From: Desulfosarcina cetonica JCM 12296
GTDB lineage: Bacteria > Desulfobacterota > Desulfobacteria > Desulfobacterales > Desulfosarcinaceae
DNA length: 38,837 nucleotides
Reading direction: 5' to 3'
NCBI RefSeq assembly: GCF_001311845.1
Contig: NZ_BBCC01000042.1
Coordinates: 1-38,837 of the forward strand
A program made the translations under genes and the position numbers. Every line of letters starts with the position of its first letter. Within the stretch, counting starts at the first letter, position 1. This document shows, piece after piece, positions 16,824 to 25,356 of the stretch. The notes beneath the pieces were generated by a model. It did not search any database and had not been told where the DNA came from. It saw nothing but the letters and a program-made list of their open reading frames with translations.

Positions 16824-18836
16824 CTAAACAGCCAGGATCGTGACGGTGGGATTGGCGGTCCCGGTAAACGCGGGCATCAGCTTCAGCCAGTTGGTCCGGC
16901 GTGACGACCGGGCCGAACTTTTCCTTCAGGGCGACCAAGCCCTCACGCTGCTCCTTCAGTACCTCGAAAAGCCGCGGGGGAATGTTTTCCTCTTTTGCGT
17001 AGGCTGTTGTCTGCAGGTCGATCCGTGCCAGGATGTTATCCACATAAAGGGAAAACTGGCGGTTGTAAAGGTCTTCGGGGTACGGTTTGTCGATCCGCTC
17101 CTGGAATAGCGCCTTCAGGTCGGCGTAGCGGGGGATGAAGCCGATGGGGGTCGCGATGGCTTCTACATCCCCGTGGGCCCGACGTTCCAGCCAGGCCAGC
17201 CATGCCTTGACGTCTTTTTTCTCACCCAGCAGCTTTTTGCCGCTGCCACCCCGGGCTTCATGGGTCAGAAAATAGTTCAGCCCGGCCAGGATCGGCCGTT
17301 TGCCTTCGGCAATGGCGGCGCTGCCAAAGAAATCGAACTGGGCTTTCATATAATCGCCCAAGGCACCGGGGATGAAGGGCGCATTGGCCCATGGGGCCCG
17401 CTTGACGCCGCTGGCGCCCACCTCAGTGGCCGTGGCGGCAGAGACGATGCAGGCACCGATGACCACCCCATGATCGGAATTCTTGGCCACCCATACCGGC
17501 GGCATGGTGTCGCTGTCCCGGCCACTGTACGTGATCACGCGGGTTTCCACGCCTTCCGGCGCTTCGGCCTCGTCCGCGTAATTGGCCAGGGCCGAGGAGG
17601 CGATGGTGCAACGGGCGTTGGGGTGGGAGATGGGAATCTCCTTGCCATTGGCATCGTTCAACCCTTTTTTCCAGGGACCCTGAAAATTGCGCCCGCGGAT
17701 GGGTTGGGCCTCGCCGTTGCCGGTCCAGTGGGGGGTGCCGGTTTCATCGATCAGGACATTGGACCAAATGACTTCCGATCCGGGATTTCTCAAGCGATCC
17801 ATGAGCATGGGATCGCCCTCTTGATTGACATCCTCGACGATACCGAAGATGCCGCACTCCGGATTGATCGAGCGTACGCTGCCGCTTTCGTCGATCCACA
17901 TTTGGGCCAGGTCGTCGCCCACGAAGCGATTGCCGGCCATGGCGGTGGTGGTTTTGCCGCAGCCCGAGGGCGCGGCACCGGCAACCCAGGTCACACGGCC
18001 GTCCGGGCCGTTGATGCCGGTGATGAACATGTGCTCGGTCAACTCCCGGCCGTTGCCTTCATAGACGGCTTTGTCCACGGAAAAGCGATGGTTGCCTTTT
18101 TTCAGCAAGAGGGTGTTGCCGGCATAGGTGCAGTTGAAGGAGTAAGTGGTGCGGTGACTGCGGTCCATGAAGACCCGGGCATTGGGCAGGTCCTCGGCCC
18201 GATTGAGCCCTTCGCTGTGGATATTGGTGTAGAAATGTCCCAGGCGCTCGACCTCTTTTTCGAAATCGGCGAAGGCGTTGCGGTAGAGAATCTCGGCGCT
18301 GTGCGACACGTAGGCCGAACTGGTCAGCTCAAGGGCCGGGTTGGATCCGGCGGCGCCCACGGGACCGCGCATATAAAATCCCACGACCATTGTGCTGCCG
18401 CTCATGATGCCGGCCATTTTTTCGCGTACTTCCACCAGGCGTCGTCTCTCAGAATCTTGTTGGCCAGGGAACTGATTTTTTCTTCGGGGTTGGCGATATA
18501 GAAGGTACGGTCAATAATGCGGCCCTGTTCCTCCTTGAGGTCGTAATGGATGGTGTGCCCTTCCATGGGAAGGATAGCCTCTTCGCCCTTGTTCAGTGCC
18601 AACCGGCGAATGAAGCGGCGATCCTCCTCGGAACCGGTGTTGATATAGACGTGGGCGGGGTCGCACATGGCGATGGCATTGGCGATTTTGATCAGAATTT
18701 CCGGTTGGCTCAACGCGCGAATCCGGTCGAGATGCATCTTGTCCAACCGTTTTTCGAACAAGGCTTGCGCCTGCTCGACATTATGAATGCCCCCCAACTC
18801 TTTGACGATGTCAATCCCTTCATTTTTTTTCAACAT
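16824..18836 (-). CDS. pckA: Phosphoenolpyruvate carboxykinase (GTP type), two apparent frameshifts
   Basis: This cytoplasmic enzyme interconverts oxaloacetate + GTP and PEP + CO2 + GDP. The sequence follows the GTP-dependent family: GSTMVVGFYMRGPVG, EHMFITGINGPDG, the P-loop with active-site cysteine APSGCGKTTT, the metal site VGDDLAQMW, and RSINPECGIFG. The corrected product is about 670 residues, a little longer than the usual 600-625. A -1 break at about 18435-18437 (TGGTGG in the coding strand, TGGGTGG expected) separates the N-terminal 133 codons from the rest. A +1 near 16887-16896 spoils the C-terminus; the corrected end reads AFTGTANPTVTILAV at the stop at 16824. The ATG at 18836 has AAAGGGG just upstream; an in-frame ATG at 18878 lacks such a site. 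Confidence 0.9.
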
Positions 18837-18995
18837 GCAATTTACCCCTTTTTCGGCTTTAAACAGTAGGCTCCCCATTGGCTGTCGACTTGCCAGAGCC
18901 TTATGGACGGTCCTCCTTTCCGTCCGGTGGCGCTGCCGTTGAAACGTGGTGGCTGTCGCCGTTACCGTCTTTTGTGATGGCGGCAGCCAGCGATT

Positions 18996-19649
18996 TCAAG
19001 AGCTGCCCGGCTGGCTTTGGCAGCCAATTATTTCTGGTTCCGGCATATGCTGGCCAATCCATTTGACGATTTCGTCAAATTCGTCCCGAATCTCGTGCAA
19101 GGCTTTGCCGCGATGGCTGATCCGGCTTTTTTCGGCCATGGACAGCTGAGCAAAGGTTTTGTTGAGCGGCGGATAGAAGAACACCGGATCATAACCAAAG
19201 CCATTGCTGCCGGCCGGTGTGTCTTGGATGACCCCCTCGCAACGGCCCTCATAGGTCAGGGCCGGGCCGGTGGGCACGGCAATGGAAATGACGCATTGGA
19301 AAGCTGCCTTGCGGTTGGCCTGGCCTTTCAGGGCGGCCAGCAGTTTGTTGCAACGCTGTTCGTCGGTGGCATCGGGCCCGGCCCATCGCGCACTGTGGAC
19401 ACCCGGAGCCCCGTCCAAGGCATCCACGACCAGCCCCGAATCATCGGCCAATGCCGGATAACCCAACACCCTGGCCGTAAAACTGGCTTTCTTGTATGCA
19501 TTGTCATCAAATGTGTCGCCGTCTTCCTCAACCTCCGGGATGGGACCGAAATCATCCAGATTTTTGATCGTAATGGGAAAACCACGTAAAAGATCACGGA
19601 TTTCGGCCGTCTTGCCCTTGTTTCGAGTAGCAATGACCAGTATTTTCAT
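18996..19649 (-). CDS. rdgB: XTP/dITP diphosphatase (RdgB/HAM1)
   Basis: This nucleotide-pool-cleaning enzyme hydrolyses non-canonical purine triphosphates (dITP, XTP) to the monophosphate and PPi, preventing their incorporation into DNA. The 217-residue product has the Ham1 motifs in order: IATRNKGKTAEI, the Mg/catalytic DDSGLVVDAL, GVHSARWAG, GFGYDPVF and SHRGKAL. The start at 19649 is preceded by GAGG at a 9-base spacing. It has an intact frame of normal length, with a slightly longer tail (IIGCQSQPGSS) than many homologues. It is upstream of pckA on the same strand, 159 bases away. Confidence 0.96.
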   Translation of the reverse strand: MKILVIATRNKGKTAEIRDLLRGFPITIKNLDDFGPIPEVEEDGDTFDDNAYKKASFTARVLGYPALADDSGLVVDALDGAPGVHSARWAGPDATDEQRCNKLLAALKGQANRKAAFQCVISIAVPTGPALTYEGRCEGVIQDTPAGSNGFGYDPVFFYPPLNKTFAQLSMAEKSRISHRGKALHEIRDEFDEIVKWIGQHMPEPEIIGCQSQPGSS

Positions 19650-19934
19650 TTTTAAGTGCCTCTAAATGGGAAAGTGAAACCTAAATCAACTAACATAAAA
19701 GTCGTATAACTTCCAGTAATAAGTGTATGTCCTAAACTGCCCCAAAAACCATCAAAACTGTGACAATGGGGCATCTGATGATTAGTTTATAAGGATCAGG
19801 ATGGATTATTCATACGTTTCCATCGCCGCTGAGTAAATGTCCCGGGGAGATTGTCCCACGGTTTCGATGAATCAACCGTCCCGTCACCGCCGATGCTTCG
19901 GACGGGTGGGGGGGAACTCATTGGAGGTTTTGCC

Positions 19935-20099
19935 ATGTCCCATAAAAAACACGATAGCCACAAACGTGAATGCAAAGAAAAAAAACAATCCACTGACCGT
20001 AGGGTCGTCGACGACTGCGGTTGTTTCCAGGTGGTTGATGCCTGTGGCTGCCGGGTGATCGACCCGTGCGGCTGCTACGTCAGCCAATGTTGTTGCTGA
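19935..20099 (+). CDS. Small cysteine-rich protein with VxDxCGC repeats
   Basis: The 54-residue product has a highly charged His/Lys-rich N-terminus (MSHKKHDSHKRECKEKK) and a C-terminal tandem of VVDDCGC, VVDACGC, VIDPCGC and VSQCCC. Ten of 54 residues are cysteine. The repeat unit is eight or nine codons. The DNA of the repeats has diverged while the protein pattern is kept, which argues for a real, selected gene. A GGAGG site lies upstream of the ATG at 19935, and a hairpin terminator follows the stop. It has no signal peptide. Possible roles are metal or Fe-S binding (metallothionein-like) or a modified-peptide precursor; no modification enzyme is adjacent. I do not recognise a named family. 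Confidence 0.7.
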   Translation: MSHKKHDSHKRECKEKKQSTDRRVVDDCGCFQVVDACGCRVIDPCGCYVSQCCC

Positions 20100-20150
20100 T
20101 CCTTCGGGTCCGTTTGACCGATCCGTTTGGTTCACTTAAGGACGTTTTGG

Positions 20151-20172
20151 GGGGCTGCTTAAGGGCAGCCCC
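20151..20172. terminator. Hairpin terminator between the Cys-rich gene and qor
   Basis: GGGGCTGC (20151-20158) and GCAGCCCC (20165-20172) form an 8-bp stem with a 6-base loop. Two more G's at 20149-20150 precede it. It lies between two convergent genes, 51 bases after the Cys-rich stop and 6 bases before the qor stop. A short T-rich stretch follows on the plus strand. Confidence 0.65.
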
Positions 20173-20178
20173 TCGTGT

Positions 20179-21155
20179 TTATGGAATCAGGACCGTGCTG
20201 CCCTTGGTCTTGCGGGCTTCCAGATCCCGGTGTGCCCGGGCCGCTTCGGCCAGTGGGTAGGTTTGGCCGATGGTGATGTTCACGGCGCCGTTTTCCACCA
20301 CGGTAAACAAATCCCGGGCATGCGCCAATAGATCTTCCCGTTTGGCGGTGTAAGCCATCAGACTGGGCCGGGTGAGAAAAAGAGAGCCTTTGGCCGACAG
20401 AACCCCGATATCCAATGGTGCCACGGAACCGGAAGCCTGGCCGAAAGAGACCATGGTTCCCATGGGCCTGAGGCAATCCAGGGATTGCATGAAGGTCGCC
20501 TTGCCCACGCCATCATAAACCACGTCCACACCGCGTCCGTCGGTAAGGGTTTTGACGGCTTCAACGAAGTTGGTCTCTCCATACAGGATCGGATGCTGGC
20601 AGCCATTTTGTTTCGCCACCTCGGCTTTTTCCGCCGATCCCACCGTCCCGATCACTTCGGCGCCAGATGGCGCCCCCATTGGCAGAGCAGACTGCCGACC
20701 CCTCCGGCCGCGGCATGCACGAGAATGCGATCTCCCTTTTTGACCGGATAACATCCATAGAGCAGGTATCTGGCTGTCATTCCCCGGAGCATCATGCCCG
20801 CGGCTTTAAGGGTGGAGATCCCCTCCGGCAAGCTGACCAGACGATGGGCCGGAATGCAACGCACTTGGGCGTAGGCACCCGGCGGTACACCGGCGTAAGC
20901 CACGCGGTCCCCTGCTTTGAATTCCGTCACGCCCTCGCCGACCGACTCGACGACGCCTGCGCCTTCGAGTCCGGGAATGGCGGGAAGCGTCGGGAGAGGA
21001 TAGAGGCCCGTGCGATGATAAATGTCAATGAAGTTGAGACCGACGGCTTCCTGGCGCAAACGAACCTCCCCAGGCGCGGGCTCGCCGGGATCGAAGGGCT
21101 CCCAGCGCATGACCGTGGGATCCCCGGTTTGGTGGATTCTGATGGCTTTCGGCAT
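20179..21155 (-). CDS. qor: NADPH:quinone oxidoreductase, zinc-independent MDR family, one apparent frameshift
   Basis: This medium-chain dehydrogenase/reductase of the quinone oxidoreductase (zeta-crystallin) type probably reduces quinones or enones with NADPH in the cytoplasm. The corrected length is about 325 residues, typical. The N-terminal fold shows GLNFIDIYHRTGLYPLP and IPGLEGAGVVESVGEGV; the nucleotide-binding loop is HAAAGGVGSLLCQWG; later come DVVYDGVGKATF and SFGQASG. No zinc-ligand cysteines are seen. The frame breaks at 20663-20664, where one G/C is missing: GRHLAP should continue as GRHLGAEVIGTVGS. The ATG at 21155 has GGAGA upstream. Confidence 0.9.
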
Positions 21156-21419
21156 TTGACGTCTCCTTTCCAAAGTGGATGCGTCCTGAACGAAGGCGCC
21201 CCTTTTTTTTACCAAGGCGCTCCTTTTCTTGCATCGGATCTCTTTTTTATAAGCATTATGATGGCAAATCCAACCGGCTGAAAGCCAAGATGTCGCTTTT
21301 CCCATTCTGTGACACGGCTGGTAACGGGCGCCTGACGATTTGCATCGCCGTCAAAAACGCTGGCGGCGCTTGACAGCGGCGGTGCCATCAGGTTACCCAA
21401 GAGAAAATCCACGGCCCGC

Positions 21420-21526
21420 TATAGCATTTAAGATAATGTTTTTGGGCTACGTTATCGGTCGTCGCGGTATGGTTTATACAGCTTCCTCCCTCTGGCCTTG
21501 CCAAAAACATTATCTTAAATACTATA
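21420..21526. mobile_element. MITE-like element with 26-bp terminal inverted repeats
   Basis: The left arm (21420-21445) and right arm (21501-21526) are inverted copies with 25 of 26 bases matching (arm core TTAAGATAATGTTTTTGG). They enclose 55 bases with no ORF. The 107-bp size, long AT-rich terminal repeats and lack of coding capacity fit a miniature inverted-repeat element or a large RNA hairpin. A clear target-site duplication is not visible. Confidence 0.6.
21498..21525 (+). promoter_or_regulatory. Possible promoter formed by the right arm of the MITE-like element
   Basis: TTGCCA (21498-21503), a 16-base spacer and TACTAT (21520-21525) lie about 45 bases upstream of the kinase ATG. Most of the promoter lies within the inverted-repeat arm. 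Confidence 0.35.
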
Positions 21527-21569
21527 CCATGAGGATTCCGACTCCTTTCACGGAAAGGTTTCTCGACCC

Positions 21570-23417
21570 ATGACAGCATCCAACCATGAACGATCGTCCA
21601 ATCGACGTACCATTTCCAGGGACCTGACATTGGGGTTGGCGCTCATGACGGCATTGGTGATGTCCGTGTTCGGGATGGCCTATCAGATCTACTATACGCA
21701 TCGGGAAGTCGCTGATTTGAATCGGGATGCCGTCGCCATCGCCGACGAGTTCGCCGAGGTACTGGCCCGTCCGTTGTGGAATATGGATATGGATACCGTT
21801 ACCCAAATCGCCAACGCCTACCTGAGTTCGGATTTTCTCACGGGGGTACGGATCAGTAGCGGACCGGAAATCCTTTTCGATACCATCCCGCCCGACATTG
21901 AGCCGATTCAATGGTTGATCCTGGAACGTAAAATCCTCAACGCCGGTGAGACCATCGGCACCGCCAGGCTGCTCTTTTCCACGATACGGGTTGACACCGT
22001 CCACAGCCGCTCCCTGATGCTGACCCTGGTGACGATCATCCTGGTGACCACGGTGATTGGCTTGGGAAGCCATCAACTGATGAAACGGCTGGTGGCCCGT
22101 CCGCTGAATCGGCTGGCTGCCGGCATCCGGACCATCGCCGCCGGGGATTACCAACGGGCCCTGCCGTCGGAGAAACGATCGGATATCAATATCTTGGTGC
22201 GCGAAATCAATAGCATGGCCCGGGAGATCGACCGACGCGAGTCCGATCTGAAGAAATTGCGTGAGATGCTGAAAAACACGATCGATTCCATGCCATCGAT
22301 CTTGGTCGGGGTCGATCCTGCCGGACGGGTAACCCAATGGAACCGCGAGGCCGAGAAAACAACCGGCATCATCGCCACCCAGGCGATGAATCAGCCCATC
22401 GCGCGTGTCTTCCCTGAACTGGCATGGGCCGTGGAAAAGATCCATCTGGCCATTGAGGAAAAATGCCCCCACACGGAAAGCAAAGAGATTTTCAATGTTG
22501 ACGGCGAAAAACGATTTTCCGACATCACCATCTATCCGTTAATGACCAGCACTACCGGCGGAGCCGTGATTCGCGTCGACGACATCACCGAACGGGTACG
22601 CATTGAAGAGATGATGATTCAATCGGAGAAAATGCTTTCCGTTGGCGGGCTGGCGGCGGGCATGGCCCACGAGATCAACAACCCCCTTGCCGGGATTATG
22701 CAAAATATCCAGGTGATGCAAAACCGCCTGTCCGGTGACCTGCTCAAAAACCGCGAGGTCGCGCGGCGATGCGGCATCCCCATGGACGCCCTGCAGGCCT
22801 ATATGGTGGGTCGCAATATTCCGGAAATGATGGTTTCGATCATGGAATCGGGGAAGCGGGCCGCCAAAATTGTGGAGAACATGCTTTCCTTTAGCCGCAA
22901 GAGCGAATCCAAGCACGATTTGAACGACCTGGCGCAACTGCTGGACCTGACCCTCGAACTGGCGGAAAATGATTATGATCTGAAAAAGCACTACGACTTC
23001 CGGCGTATCAAAATCGTGCGCGAGTACGATCCGGAGGCCCCTAAAGTGCCGTGTGAAGCGACCAAAATCCAACAGGTATTTCTCAATATCCTTAAAAACG
23101 GTGCTCAAGCCATGGCTGAGAATCCAGGTTCGACGCCATCCCGATTCATTTTGCGGGTCAAACCCGACGGGAAATCGGCGGTATGTGTGGAGATTGAGGA
23201 CAATGGCCCTGGCATGGAAGAGTCGATTCGCAAGCGGATTTTCGAACCCTTCTATACAACCAAGTCCGTTGGTGTGGGGACGGGATTGGGACTTTCGGTT
23301 TCCTATTTTATCATCACCGAGAACCATGGCGGCAGCCTTTTGATGACTTCGGCCCCCGGGCGCGGCAGTTGTTTCGTGATTCGCCTGCCGGTCGCCAGCC
23401 ACACCGTTGCTGCCTGA
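21570..23417 (+). CDS. Membrane histidine kinase with HAMP and PAS domains
   Basis: A 615-residue sensor kinase. A first membrane segment (about residues 20-42) and a second (about 148-168) enclose a periplasmic domain of about 105 residues. HAMP (about 169-225, with ARPLNRLAAGIRTIAAGDY) and PAS (about 233-345) domains follow. The H-box is GGLAAGMAHEINNPLAGI with His367, of the NtrB-like HEINNPL class. The ATPase domain has NILKNGAQAM, DNGPGM, FEPFYTTK and GTGLGLSVSYFI. There is an insertion between the H-box helices (about 390-425). No response regulator gene is adjacent, so it is an orphan here. The ATG at 21570 has only a weak GAAAGG site and overlaps a tiny upstream ORF. Confidence 0.94.
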   Translation: MTASNHERSSNRRTISRDLTLGLALMTALVMSVFGMAYQIYYTHREVADLNRDAVAIADEFAEVLARPLWNMDMDTVTQIANAYLSSDFLTGVRISSGPEILFDTIPPDIEPIQWLILERKILNAGETIGTARLLFSTIRVDTVHSRSLMLTLVTIILVTTVIGLGSHQLMKRLVARPLNRLAAGIRTIAAGDYQRALPSEKRSDINILVREINSMAREIDRRESDLKKLREMLKNTIDSMPSILVGVDPAGRVTQWNREAEKTTGIIATQAMNQPIARVFPELAWAVEKIHLAIEEKCPHTESKEIFNVDGEKRFSDITIYPLMTSTTGGAVIRVDDITERVRIEEMMIQSEKMLSVGGLAAGMAHEINNPLAGIMQNIQVMQNRLSGDLLKNREVARRCGIPMDALQAYMVGRNIPEMMVSIMESGKRAAKIVENMLSFSRKSESKHDLNDLAQLLDLTLELAENDYDLKKHYDFRRIKIVREYDPEAPKVPCEATKIQQVFLNILKNGAQAMAENPGSTPSRFILRVKPDGKSAVCVEIEDNGPGMEESIRKRIFEPFYTTKSVGVGTGLGLSVSYFIITENHGGSLLMTSAPGRGSCFVIRLPVASHTVAA

Positions 23418-23425
23418 TCTATGTT

Positions 23426-24184
23426 TTACGAATCCGTCATGAACTGCGTCAGAATCACTTCATAAAGTGCTTCACCGATGGCAATGCCGATGTCGATGAA
23501 TTGCGGACCATAGCGACGACCGGTCTGGGAGCGAAAGGTTTTGCGAATTTTTTTCAAGACCGCCATCCCCGTCGGATAGTGATCCACGAAAGTTTTGAGC
23601 GAAGGGTTCGAAGAATCGACCATATCCCAGAGGGTGTGGGTGAAGTTGTCCGGTCCCCAGCGGAATTTATCCGCATCGTAAAGGCAGTCGGAGATCAGGC
23701 GCGCCCGCTGCACCGGCAGGTCTTCCAAGCGGGTAAATGCCTCGTGATTGCGGATGGCCGTGCAGACGCAGCCGATCTCCTCGGGGGCCAACGGGTAGGC
23801 ATTCAGGATCCGGCGAGCCATTTCGGCGCCTTTCTCGGCATGGGATGGCTCCTTGCGGCAGATGTCATGCAACAGACCGGCGCACTGGGCCAGCAATAGG
23901 TTGCGGCGTACCCGGGGCTCTGCATGACCGGCCAGTCGACTTTCGATGATCACCAGCGTGCCGGCGTCGATGGCAACTTTTTCCACATGTCCCAATCCAT
24001 GACCGAGGTTGTTGCCCAGGCGATCGGCCATGGTCCGGCGCAATTGGCCGATGGATCGGTCGGTGCGGTAGAATTGCTGGGATTCGGCGACCTCGGAGGC
24101 ATGGTCAGCATAAAAATCCGGTTGCGGATAACGGGCCACGATGTCACGGGCAATTTCTCGAATTTTCAGGTACACCGCATCCAT
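23426..24184 (-). CDS. HD-domain protein (putative metal-dependent phosphohydrolase)
   Basis: A 252-residue cytoplasmic protein with HD-superfamily metal-ligand motifs: GHGLGHVEKV (His66), the central LLHDICRK (His106-Asp107), SHAEKGA (His115) and a later DADKFRW. Such proteins hydrolyse phosphate esters or nucleotides; the substrate cannot be predicted. The ATG at 24184 is preferred over the in-frame TTG two codons upstream. The C-terminus converges with the histidine kinase, with only 8 bases between stop codons and no terminator. The frame is intact. Confidence 0.88.
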   Translation of the reverse strand: MDAVYLKIREIARDIVARYPQPDFYADHASEVAESQQFYRTDRSIGQLRRTMADRLGNNLGHGLGHVEKVAIDAGTLVIIESRLAGHAEPRVRRNLLLAQCAGLLHDICRKEPSHAEKGAEMARRILNAYPLAPEEIGCVCTAIRNHEAFTRLEDLPVQRARLISDCLYDADKFRWGPDNFTHTLWDMVDSSNPSLKTFVDHYPTGMAVLKKIRKTFRSQTGRRYGPQFIDIGIAIGEALYEVILTQFMTDS

Positions 24185-24250
24185 TGGCAATCACCAACGC
24201 CAAGCTAAAGAAGGTGCTGGGAGGAAAAACGCTCGCTCAAACAACAAAAA

Positions 24251-24281
24251 CGCCGGTTTCACAACGCGTGTGAAACCGGCG
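24251..24281 (-). terminator. Intrinsic terminator of the secreted-protein gene
   Basis: CGCCGGTTTCACA (24251-24263) and TGTGAAACCGGCG (24269-24281) form a perfect 13-bp stem with a 5-base loop. On the minus strand it is followed by TTTTTGTTGTTT, a good U-rich tail. It lies about 80 bases beyond the stop of the leftward gene and ahead of the HD-domain gene. Confidence 0.85.
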
Positions 24282-24361
24282 GCAACAAACAAGGATAACG
24301 TCCGGGATCTGTCTTGCCGACGCGATAGGGCTGCAACAAGGGCGTCAGGCAAGCCTTTGGG

Positions 24362-24859
24362 CTAAACGTGTTGGCAAAGCCCGTAAGGCGTTCCGCAGAC
24401 TTTCCACCGGCCGTTTTCTTTGACCAGGTTGAGGGTCTCCTCGAAGGAATAGGTCTGTCCGAGGTGAAACAGTTTGGCCACATAGGCAAACACCGGATGA
24501 ATGCAGGTCCGGCTGGTTCCCTTGAGGTGAATCGTGGCGGCATTGTCGTCCTGGGTCAGGGTTTCGGTCTCCAAATGAGTGATGATCTGTTTCACCATGC
24601 CGCTGCCGAATCCCCGCTGACGGGCCTGGGTGGTCATGGCCTGAACGTAGTCGGCAGCAACGGATTCATCCGCATTGGCCGTCAATTCGCTGCACAGATA
24701 CTTTTCCATATCGGTATCGAGGCGAAAATACGCCTTGGAGAATTCGATCGCAGTTCCCGTAGCGCTCTGTTTGCAGTCTGCAAAAACAAACACCACCTGA
24801 AGACACACTGCCAGTACGACGACCAGTACCCACATTGAATAGTTGCTGCGGCTTGCCAT
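24362..24859 (-). CDS. Membrane-anchored or secreted protein of unknown function
   Basis: A 165-residue protein with an N-terminal hydrophobic segment (about residues 10-28, WVLVVVLAVCLQVVFVFA) acting as signal peptide or anchor. The mature part resembles small NTF2-like or DUF4878-like export proteins (AIEFSKAYFRLD..., TIHLKGTSRTCIHP, LNLVKENGRWKVCG), which often end with a strand carrying a Trp-Lys-Val motif; that likeness is tentative. The four cysteines after the anchor could form disulfides. AAGGAGG lies upstream of the ATG at 24859. A strong terminator follows, so it is a single-gene unit. Confidence 0.75.
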   Translation of the reverse strand: MASRSNYSMWVLVVVLAVCLQVVFVFADCKQSATGTAIEFSKAYFRLDTDMEKYLCSELTANADESVAADYVQAMTTQARQRGFGSGMVKQIITHLETETLTQDDNAATIHLKGTSRTCIHPVFAYVAKLFHLGQTYSFEETLNLVKENGRWKVCGTPYGLCQHV

Positions 24860-25356
24860 GCTCAACGCCTCCTTGCCGGATTGTCCCGGCGTCGCGCCAG
24901 CGGCGTCGCCCGATCCGGGTTACCGTACTTGGATGATAGGGATTTTGGGTGAAAAGGACAGATACTCCCGATACCATGGATTGTTTTTTTAGACAAGTCC
25001 TATATTGGGTGCCAAATGCGGTTCCCTGTGGTTTCCGATCGGTCTCGCGATGACCGCGCAATTGTTGCTTGACAGCGTATTTGACCATAGGTATACAACT
25101 GGTAAAACTTCAAGTGTACGTTGTGCTGTGTGACAGGAAGGCAATATGCCGTTGTACCGATCGCCTTATGCCAGCCGCCCTGCCAGGGGTGCATTCGGGA
25201 TTTGTCGTACCCGTCGCGGGACGATGGCGGGCTTTTCCGCGCCGCCCCTTGTGTTTACGGGGAAATCAAGCTATCTGACCCCTCTAAATACGATTCAGCA
25301 GGTTTAACGACCGTTTTTTACGATTTGCGGATAACCTGAAAAAGAGGGGAGACACC
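24860..25356. other. Intergenic region with the ETF-QO promoter and long leader
   Basis: These 497 bases lie between divergent genes. A near-consensus promoter at 25069-25097 points to the flavoprotein genes and would leave a leader of about 250 bases. Within the leader a 53-codon ORF (25146-25307) has AGGAAGG upstream of its ATG but an Arg/Pro-rich product with no recognisable domain. Confidence 0.5.
25069..25097 (+). promoter_or_regulatory. Strong sigma-70 promoter for the ETF-QO operon
   Basis: TTGACA (25069-25074), a 17-base spacer and TATACA (25092-25097) match the vegetative consensus at 11 of 12 positions with ideal spacing. Transcription would begin near 25104 and give a leader of about 250 bases before the ETF-QO ATG. 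Confidence 0.7.

Larger units (their letters stand above)
21156..21569. other. Intergenic region between divergent qor and histidine kinase
   Basis: No gene of recognisable family lies in these 414 bases. The striking content is a 26-bp inverted repeat bracketing 55 bases (21420-21526), described separately. A 14-codon ORF from the ATG at 21529 ends in TGA overlapping the kinase start (ATGA) and could allow translational coupling, but this is weak. Confidence 0.5.

Noticed and set aside
17173..18501. A 442-codon open frame opposite pckA
   Set aside because: Same reason: antisense to PEP carboxykinase motifs, with a Gly/Asp/His-rich product.
21522..22472. A 316-codon frame opposite the PAS/HAMP kinase
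   Set aside because: It is antisense to an intact kinase with all catalytic boxes and has a low-complexity product.
25146..25307. A 53-codon ORF in the ETF-QO leader with AGGAAGG before its ATG
   Set aside because: The product is Arg/Pro/Ser-rich with no recognisable fold, and the region is better explained as leader. It is worth keeping in mind only if ribosome profiling shows occupancy.
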